Positions 59,534-64,000 of a stretch of 64,000 nt of DNA are shown piece after piece. Source of the stretch: Lewinella sp. JB7 (GTDB lineage: Bacteria > Bacteroidota > Bacteroidia > Chitinophagales > Saprospiraceae); NCBI RefSeq assembly GCF_024297185.1, contig NZ_JANCTD010000007.1:124001-188000 (forward strand), written 5' to 3'. Below the pieces are notes generated by a model. That model was not told the origin of the DNA, did no database searches, and was given only the letters and a program-made list of their open reading frames with translations. Within the stretch, counting starts at the first letter, position 1, and each line of letters begins with the position of its first letter. The position numbers and the translations under genes were made by a program.

Positions 59534-60598
59534 ATGAGGACGAAATTGTCGCAATTTAAATTTGAACTTAACGATAAGCTGATCGCCAGAACGCCCAGTA
59601 AGCGGCGTGACGACAGTCGGCTGATGGTCGTCAATCGTGCTACGGGAGAGATCGAGCATAAACAGTTCACCGATCTCCTCGACTACTATAGCGAAGGAGA
59701 TACCCTCATCTTCAACAATACGAAGGTTTTTCCGGCCCGCCTCTACGGTCTAAAGGAGAAGACCCAGGCCCGCATCGAAGTATTCCTGCTCCGCGAACTG
59801 AACAGCCAGGCCCGGCTGTGGGACGTCCTCGTCGATCCGGCCCGTAAGATCCGCGTCGGCAACAAACTCTACTTCAACGACAAGCGCGGCAACAACCGCC
59901 TCGTAGCCGAAGTTGTCGACAACACCACGAGCCGCGGTCGTACGATCCGCTTCCTCTACGACGGCCCCAACGACGAATTCACCAAGGAACTGCACTCTCT
60001 CGGCAACACCCCGCTGCCCAAGCTGCTGGAACGCGAGGCCGACAGCCGCGATGCGGAACGCTACCAAACCGTTTTCGCCTCCGAGGTCGGAGCAGTCGCG
60101 GCCCCCACCGCCGGTCTGCACTTCAGCCGGGAAACCCTGATGCGTATGGAACTGGCCGGCGTCAAGAAGGCCGAAGTCACCCTCCACCTCGGACTGGGTA
60201 CTTTCCGCGACATCGAGGTGGAAGACCTCTCCAAGCACAAAATGGATGCCGAGTACTTCCGGATCCAGCAGCCCGCCGTCGATACCGTCAACGCGACGAA
60301 GAAGGACGGCGGCCTTGTTTGCGCCGTCGGCACCACGACGCTGCGCGCCGTCGAAAACAGCGTCAGCGCCGAACGCCTGCTCGCGACCAACGAAGGATGG
60401 ACCAATAAATTCATCTTCCCCCCCTACGATTTCCACATCCCCGACCACCTGCTCACCAACTTCCACCTTCCGAAGAGCAGCCTGTTCATCACCACCTGCG
60501 CCTTCGGCGGTATCGACCTTATCCTGGAAGCTTACGCCCAGGCCCAGAAGGAGAAGTACAAGTTTTTCGCCTACGGCGACGCAATGTTGGTGATATAG
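59534..60598 (+). CDS. queA: S-adenosylmethionine:tRNA ribosyltransferase-isomerase
   Basis: I chose the ATG at 59534 ([31 protein letters not shown]), 41 bp past a Bacteroidota promoter element; the frame is open further upstream. The 354-residue protein has the QueA signatures [61 protein letters not shown] and [21 protein letters not shown]. It moves the ribosyl part of SAM onto 7-aminomethyl-7-deazaguanine in tRNA to form epoxyqueuosine. Confidence 0.96.
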   Translation: MRTKLSQFKFELNDKLIARTPSKRRDDSRLMVVNRATGEIEHKQFTDLLDYYSEGDTLIFNNTKVFPARLYGLKEKTQARIEVFLLRELNSQARLWDVLVDPARKIRVGNKLYFNDKRGNNRLVAEVVDNTTSRGRTIRFLYDGPNDEFTKELHSLGNTPLPKLLEREADSRDAERYQTVFASEVGAVAAPTAGLHFSRETLMRMELAGVKKAEVTLHLGLGTFRDIEVEDLSKHKMDAEYFRIQQPAVDTVNATKKDGGLVCAVGTTTLRAVENSVSAERLLATNEGWTNKFIFPPYDFHIPDHLLTNFHLPKSSLFITTCAFGGIDLILEAYAQAQKEKYKFFAYGDAMLVI

Positions 60599-60601
60599 AA
60601 G

Positions 60602-60647
60602 GGTGAGTTATTGAATGAGCAGAGCGAGTGACGCTACACAACTCACC
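60602..60647. terminator. Inverted repeat between convergent queA and the Omp85-like gene
   Basis: GGTGAGTT (60602-60609) pairs with AACTCACC (60640-60647) over a 30-base loop. The place, just after queA and before the opposing stop, fits a bidirectional transcript end, but there is no T-run. Confidence 0.4.
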
Positions 60648-60666
60648 AATTCGCACTTCACCAACT

Positions 60667-63600
60667 CTAAAAGTCCAGACCAAGCGATACGTGCAGCTTA
60701 CCCGGCTGGCGATTGCTGGTTTCCACCCCCCAACCGTAGTCGGCACGGATGAAGTACCCGAATAGGGTCGTCCGCACGCCTACGCCGTATCCGTACACGA
60801 TGGGTTCGCGGAACCGGCGGACCCTCACACGGACCGGGCTGTATCCCGACGTGGTCTGATCCGGGTACTCGGTGATGTTGACCGGGTTATCCTCATCGAA
60901 AGGGCTGGAGCCCGCCCAGGCGGTGCCGATGTCGAAGAAGGAAACGACCTGGAAGTCCCGGACGAAGGCCGAGCGAATATTATTGAACAGGTAGTTGAAG
61001 ACGGGCACCCGCAGTTCGGCGTTGCCCAGGGTGTAAGTGCTGCCGTTGCGGATGTTGATGTCAAAGCCCCGCAGCGGGTTCGCCAGATCCTGAAAGACGA
61101 AGTCCCCTGACTGCGGCGTGGGTATACCGTCGTTGAAGTTGTTGATCACGCTGTTATCCGCGCCGCCGAGGTAGTACAGCACTTTCTGCCGACCGAAATT
61201 GGTCGCGGCGGCCAATCGGAACGCTAGCACACTGCGCTTCAGTATCCGCTGGTAATGACGGGCATCGAAGCCTACGATGCCCAGCACGCCCGGTTCGAAC
61301 TGGGAATCTACGCCCTCGTCGAACGATATATTGAAGCTCTTGAAAACGTCGCCGTAGAATTTGTAGCGGGTGCCCATCCGCAAGTTGCGGCCCAGGCCAA
61401 GGGTATTATCGAATACGTACTCCAGCCGCATACCCGCCCGCTCGGTGCTCAGGGGCTCGGTCTGCAGGGCGGCCAGTTCCGTAGGCAAGGTCTGCACCCG
61501 ATCGCGGCGGATCGTGGCCGTAGCGCGCAGGCTGCGGAAGATATCGAGGGCGTAGCGGACACCGTACTGCGCCATCAGGGTATTCTCTTCGATCAGGCGG
61601 GGGCCGTTGAGGGAGGTCGAGTTGCGGAAAATTCCGTCCTGGTACCGTCGGTTGCGCCGGTATACGGAATAGATCCGATCGAGACGGCGGCGCCGGTCCG
61701 CGCCGGTAAGGAAGTATTCCGTTCCGTTGAAACTCGTAGGGATACGCACTCCGCCCTCAATGACGTAATCTTCCATGAGGTCCAGGATATTCCCCTTGAG
61801 CAGGATGCCTACCGGCTGCTGGGTATACCCGTCCGGATTAGCGGCGTAGCTGTTCAGCCCGTCGAAGAGCGGTTCGTTATCGGCCGTCGTCTTCACGTAA
61901 TTCACCCGGAAGGTGGTGCGGTACGACGTTACCCGCCCGGGGCGGAAGCGATAGATCCGATTCAGTTCGGGTACGGGCCGTTCCCGACGCACGGTGGTCG
62001 CGGTCGCCTGGCCGCTGCTGCGCCGTGCCGCGTTGTTCCTGCCGTCAACTACGGTGAGGGGCGGACGGGTGCCGGTGCTGTCCGGTGCCGCTCCGGCGGG
62101 AGGCTCGCCCGTGGCGTCCCCTTGATTGTCGAGCAGCGTGTCGTCGACGGGGGCGGGATCCGTAGCGGGCACGGGAGCGGTATCCTCGAAGCGGGTCTGA
62201 AAGAGCAGCCCCTCGTCGTCGCGGCTGATGTCCGTGTTGATGCGATTCGGCTGGATGACACGATTTGCCGGTTGTCTCCCCGGATTAGTGAACTGCGGCA
62301 CGACCTGGCCGGCGGCCCGGTAACTCCGGCGGCGGTAGGCGGTGGGTGACAGGTTCACGACCGCCGTCGTATCGAAGCTGAAGCGCCGGACGATCGTGGT
62401 TCCCCCGTCGATGAAACTTTCCACCCCCACGGGTAGTTTTCCGCTCGCGTCCAGAGTGAGGATATTCGTCCCGTAATTGGTAACCGGCTCCACTACGGCC
62501 CGCTCCTTAATGATGGGATAGATCACGATCGAATCGATGAGCGCCGTATCCAGCTTTTCCAGCGTAGAGTCGCCGTGAAGGGTAATCTCGGTCCCGTCGG
62601 TCAGGTGGATCGTCTGCTCGTAGTGGTGGATGAAGGTCTCCAGGTGTGCCTGGAAGCGGTTGTAGATGCCGTTGGCATCGCTGAGGTAGCTGAAGTGCTC
62701 CCCGTCGATCGGCGCCGGCTCCCGCTCGTCGGCCAGGGGGGTATCGGTGATGCGCACCAGCTCCCCGGGTTTGTTCTCCAGGTCGTAGTAGAAAAGATCG
62801 TAGTGGCCCACCGGCAGCAGGGTGTCGAGCCGCTGGGCGAGCAGGGAAGTGTCCGGCCGGTTACTGGCGAAGACCACGCCCCGCCGCCCCCGCACGTTGA
62901 CGGGCACGGCATCGAGGTCGTCCCAGAAATCGTTGGTGATTTTCACGGCTTGCCGGGAGGCGGGGTAGTAGGTGTAGATGTCGCTGAACCCGTCGGCCAT
63001 CGCCGAGATGAGAAAGGTATTCGGGTCGTTGTAGGCCATGGTCAGCACGCGGTCCAGGCGAATACCCAGGATATCGGTCGTCTTCTTGCCGGTGTTCAGG
63101 TCGTACAGCAACAGCTTGGGCTGGTCCCGGAATTCGTACATGATCGCGATCTCCTGATTGGTGGGGGAGAAGTCGATGATGGGATAGGAGTAGTCCGTCG
63201 CCTGTAGCAGATTGCGCTGGCCACCCTTGAGGAGCAGTTCCCGCTCGCCGGTGTTTACGTCCTGAAGGTAGACCTTGTACTTACCGATCTCGTTGAGCAC
63301 GTAGGCGATCTTTTGTCCGTCGGGACTCACCTTTAGCTGCGTGATGGGCAACTGCTTCTTGTTCTTGATCGTCAGTTGATCTTCCGTCGGCGTGCCGCGT
63401 CCACGGGCATCCTCGTTGTACCGGTTACGGTAAAATTCCAGCCAGTTGAAGAGTACCGTCTCGTAATTGCTCCCCAGGACGTAGAGGAAACCGTTTTCCA
63501 CCGACCGGTTGATGCGGGTCAGGTAGAGGAGGTTCGATACGGTGGGTTTTCCGAGGTTCTCGGCGATGTAGTACCAGAAAGAGTGTCCGGCCAGCCGGGG

Positions 63601-64000
63601 GTAGTCGGCGGCCAGGTCGTTAAAGTCCTCATACTCCCCCGTGGCCATCAGGTCGCGCAGCTGATCGTCGAGGCGGGTATTCCAGTCTTCCCCGAGGTAG
63701 GCCACGAGTCCGGGCTTGAACCAGTCCGGCAGATTGAGCAGTACGGCATTCTGCACCACTTCCTGGACCGAGGAGCCATAGAGCAACTGCTCGATGTACA
63801 CGCTGGCCATGGCTTCCCGCACCTGCCGGCGTAGGTCGGTATGATCACCGGTGAAGTAGACGAACGCCTTGTTGCCCAGAAATTTGGCCTGGGTGCCGGA
63901 GACGTAGCTCGTATTGGCGCTGAGCGACTGGTTGCCGGTCAGTTCGAAGACTTCCTCGCTGCCGATGTTGCTCTGCTTCACGTCGGTGATGTCACGGTAG
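60667..64000 (-). CDS. TolB-like propeller protein with C-terminal Omp85/BamA-like barrel (N-terminus outside window)
   Basis: The frame stays open at the right edge (reads YRDITD before GTG 63981), so the N-terminus is missing; at least 1104 residues are visible. Order: a peptidase-MA-like helical part (about 1-195, LRRQVREAMASVYIEQLLYGSSVQE), WD40/TolB-type propeller blades (about 210-440: ITQLKVSPDGQKIAYVL, IIDFSPTNQEIAIMYEF), a variable Pro/Ala-rich stretch (about 560-670), and a C-terminal surface-antigen barrel (about 680-1104) with NPLRGFDI (like the Omp85 VRGF/Y loop), VVSFFDIGTAW and a final Phe. An outer-membrane protein with a periplasmic propeller is inferred; the role is unknown. 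Confidence 0.8.
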   Translation of the reverse strand, partial: YRDITDVKQSNIGSEEVFELTGNQSLSANTSYVSGTQAKFLGNKAFVYFTGDHTDLRRQVREAMASVYIEQLLYGSSVQEVVQNAVLLNLPDWFKPGLVAYLGEDWNTRLDDQLRDLMATGEYEDFNDLAADYPRLAGHSFWYYIAENLGKPTVSNLLYLTRINRSVENGFLYVLGSNYETVLFNWLEFYRNRYNEDARGRGTPTEDQLTIKNKKQLPITQLKVSPDGQKIAYVLNEIGKYKVYLQDVNTGERELLLKGGQRNLLQATDYSYPIIDFSPTNQEIAIMYEFRDQPKLLLYDLNTGKKTTDILGIRLDRVLTMAYNDPNTFLISAMADGFSDIYTYYPASRQAVKITNDFWDDLDAVPVNVRGRRGVVFASNRPDTSLLAQRLDTLLPVGHYDLFYYDLENKPGELVRITDTPLADEREPAPIDGEHFSYLSDANGIYNRFQAHLETFIHHYEQTIHLTDGTEITLHGDSTLEKLDTALIDSIVIYPIIKERAVVEPVTNYGTNILTLDASGKLPVGVESFIDGGTTIVRRFSFDTTAVVNLSPTAYRRRSYRAAGQVVPQFTNPGRQPANRVIQPNRINTDISRDDEGLLFQTRFEDTAPVPATDPAPVDDTLLDNQGDATGEPPAGAAPDSTGTRPPLTVVDGRNNAARRSSGQATATTVRRERPVPELNRIYRFRPGRVTSYRTTFRVNYVKTTADNEPLFDGLNSYAANPDGYTQQPVGILLKGNILDLMEDYVIEGGVRIPTSFNGTEYFLTGADRRRRLDRIYSVYRRNRRYQDGIFRNSTSLNGPRLIEENTLMAQYGVRYALDIFRSLRATATIRRDRVQTLPTELAALQTEPLSTERAGMRLEYVFDNTLGLGRNLRMGTRYKFYGDVFKSFNISFDEGVDSQFEPGVLGIVGFDARHYQRILKRSVLAFRLAAATNFGRQKVLYYLGGADNSVINNFNDGIPTPQSGDFVFQDLANPLRGFDINIRNGSTYTLGNAELRVPVFNYLFNNIRSAFVRDFQVVSFFDIGTAWAGSSPFDEDNPVNITEYPDQTTSGYSPVRVRVRRFREPIVYGYGVGVRTTLFGYFIRADYGWGVETSNRQPGKLHVSLGLDF

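Overview
The window looks like a chromosome segment of a Bacteroidota bacterium, most likely from the Saprospiria (Lewinella/Neolewinella-like). Seen directly: a SusC/SusD pair, Por/type IX (T9SS) C-terminal sorting domains, gldE beside ssb and mutY, TAnnTTTG-type -7 promoter elements, weak or absent Shine-Dalgarno sites, and coding DNA that is GC-rich for the phylum. The genus is an inference. I saw no rRNA, tRNA or CRISPR array.

Region 1 (1-12.9 kb, + strand) is a polysaccharide utilisation locus. It holds the C-terminal end of a membrane-anchored LuxR-type regulator, a secreted GH144-family glucanase with a T9SS tail, a five-module surface glycan-binding-like protein, a second GH144 enzyme that looks like a lipoprotein, a formylglycine sulfatase, and then SusC and SusD. 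GH144 enzymes act on beta-1,2-glucans, so the locus probably handles a beta-1,2-glucan or a relative. The sulfatase is the unexpected member.

Region 2 (12.9-20.6 kb) starts with a REP-associated Y1 transposase and three ~100 bp REP-like repeats. It continues with a LysE-type exporter, a ThuA-like protein, an SGNH hydrolase, hisF and hisIE (separated by an opposing membrane-protein gene), yqeY, an LptF/LptG permease and a prohibitin-like protein.

Region 3 (20.6-37.2 kb, almost all - strand) holds a 1350-residue protein built like soluble adenylyl cyclase (two cyclase domains, NTPase, TPRs), a possible 30-residue small protein with a strong terminator, an RskA-like anti-sigma protein, fabH, a sodium:solute symporter, thioredoxin, ligA, the mutY-ssb-gldE cluster, an ECF sigma factor, and rimP-nusA.

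Region 4 (37.2-43.4 kb, - strand) is a sulfur-related cluster (second sulfatase, persulfide dioxygenase/rhodanese fusion, SulP transporter), an AT-rich repeat array, and an orphan MoxR ATPase.

Region 5 (43.5-64 kb) contains thiL, tatA, lysS, lgt and a HAD phosphatase on the + strand, then a five-copy ~136.5 bp tandem array. Next is a - strand run (MRJP/Yellow-like protein, enoyl-CoA hydratase, Zn-less sirtuin, purQ), then dusB (+), a five-gene ECF sigma operon (sigma, TPR anti-sigma-like protein, folB, DUF4197, zinc peptidase), rlpA (+), a MacB-type permease (-), queA (+), and at the right edge a truncated TolB-propeller/Omp85-barrel protein.

A dispersed 18-19 bp GC-rich motif (consensus GGGCGGGGaCGCGGGaGC) recurs at least nine times in both orientations, mostly between genes or in tolerant termini and linkers of proteins. 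Together with the REP-like repeats and the two AT-rich arrays, this unexplained non-coding repeat content is the most unusual aspect of the window.
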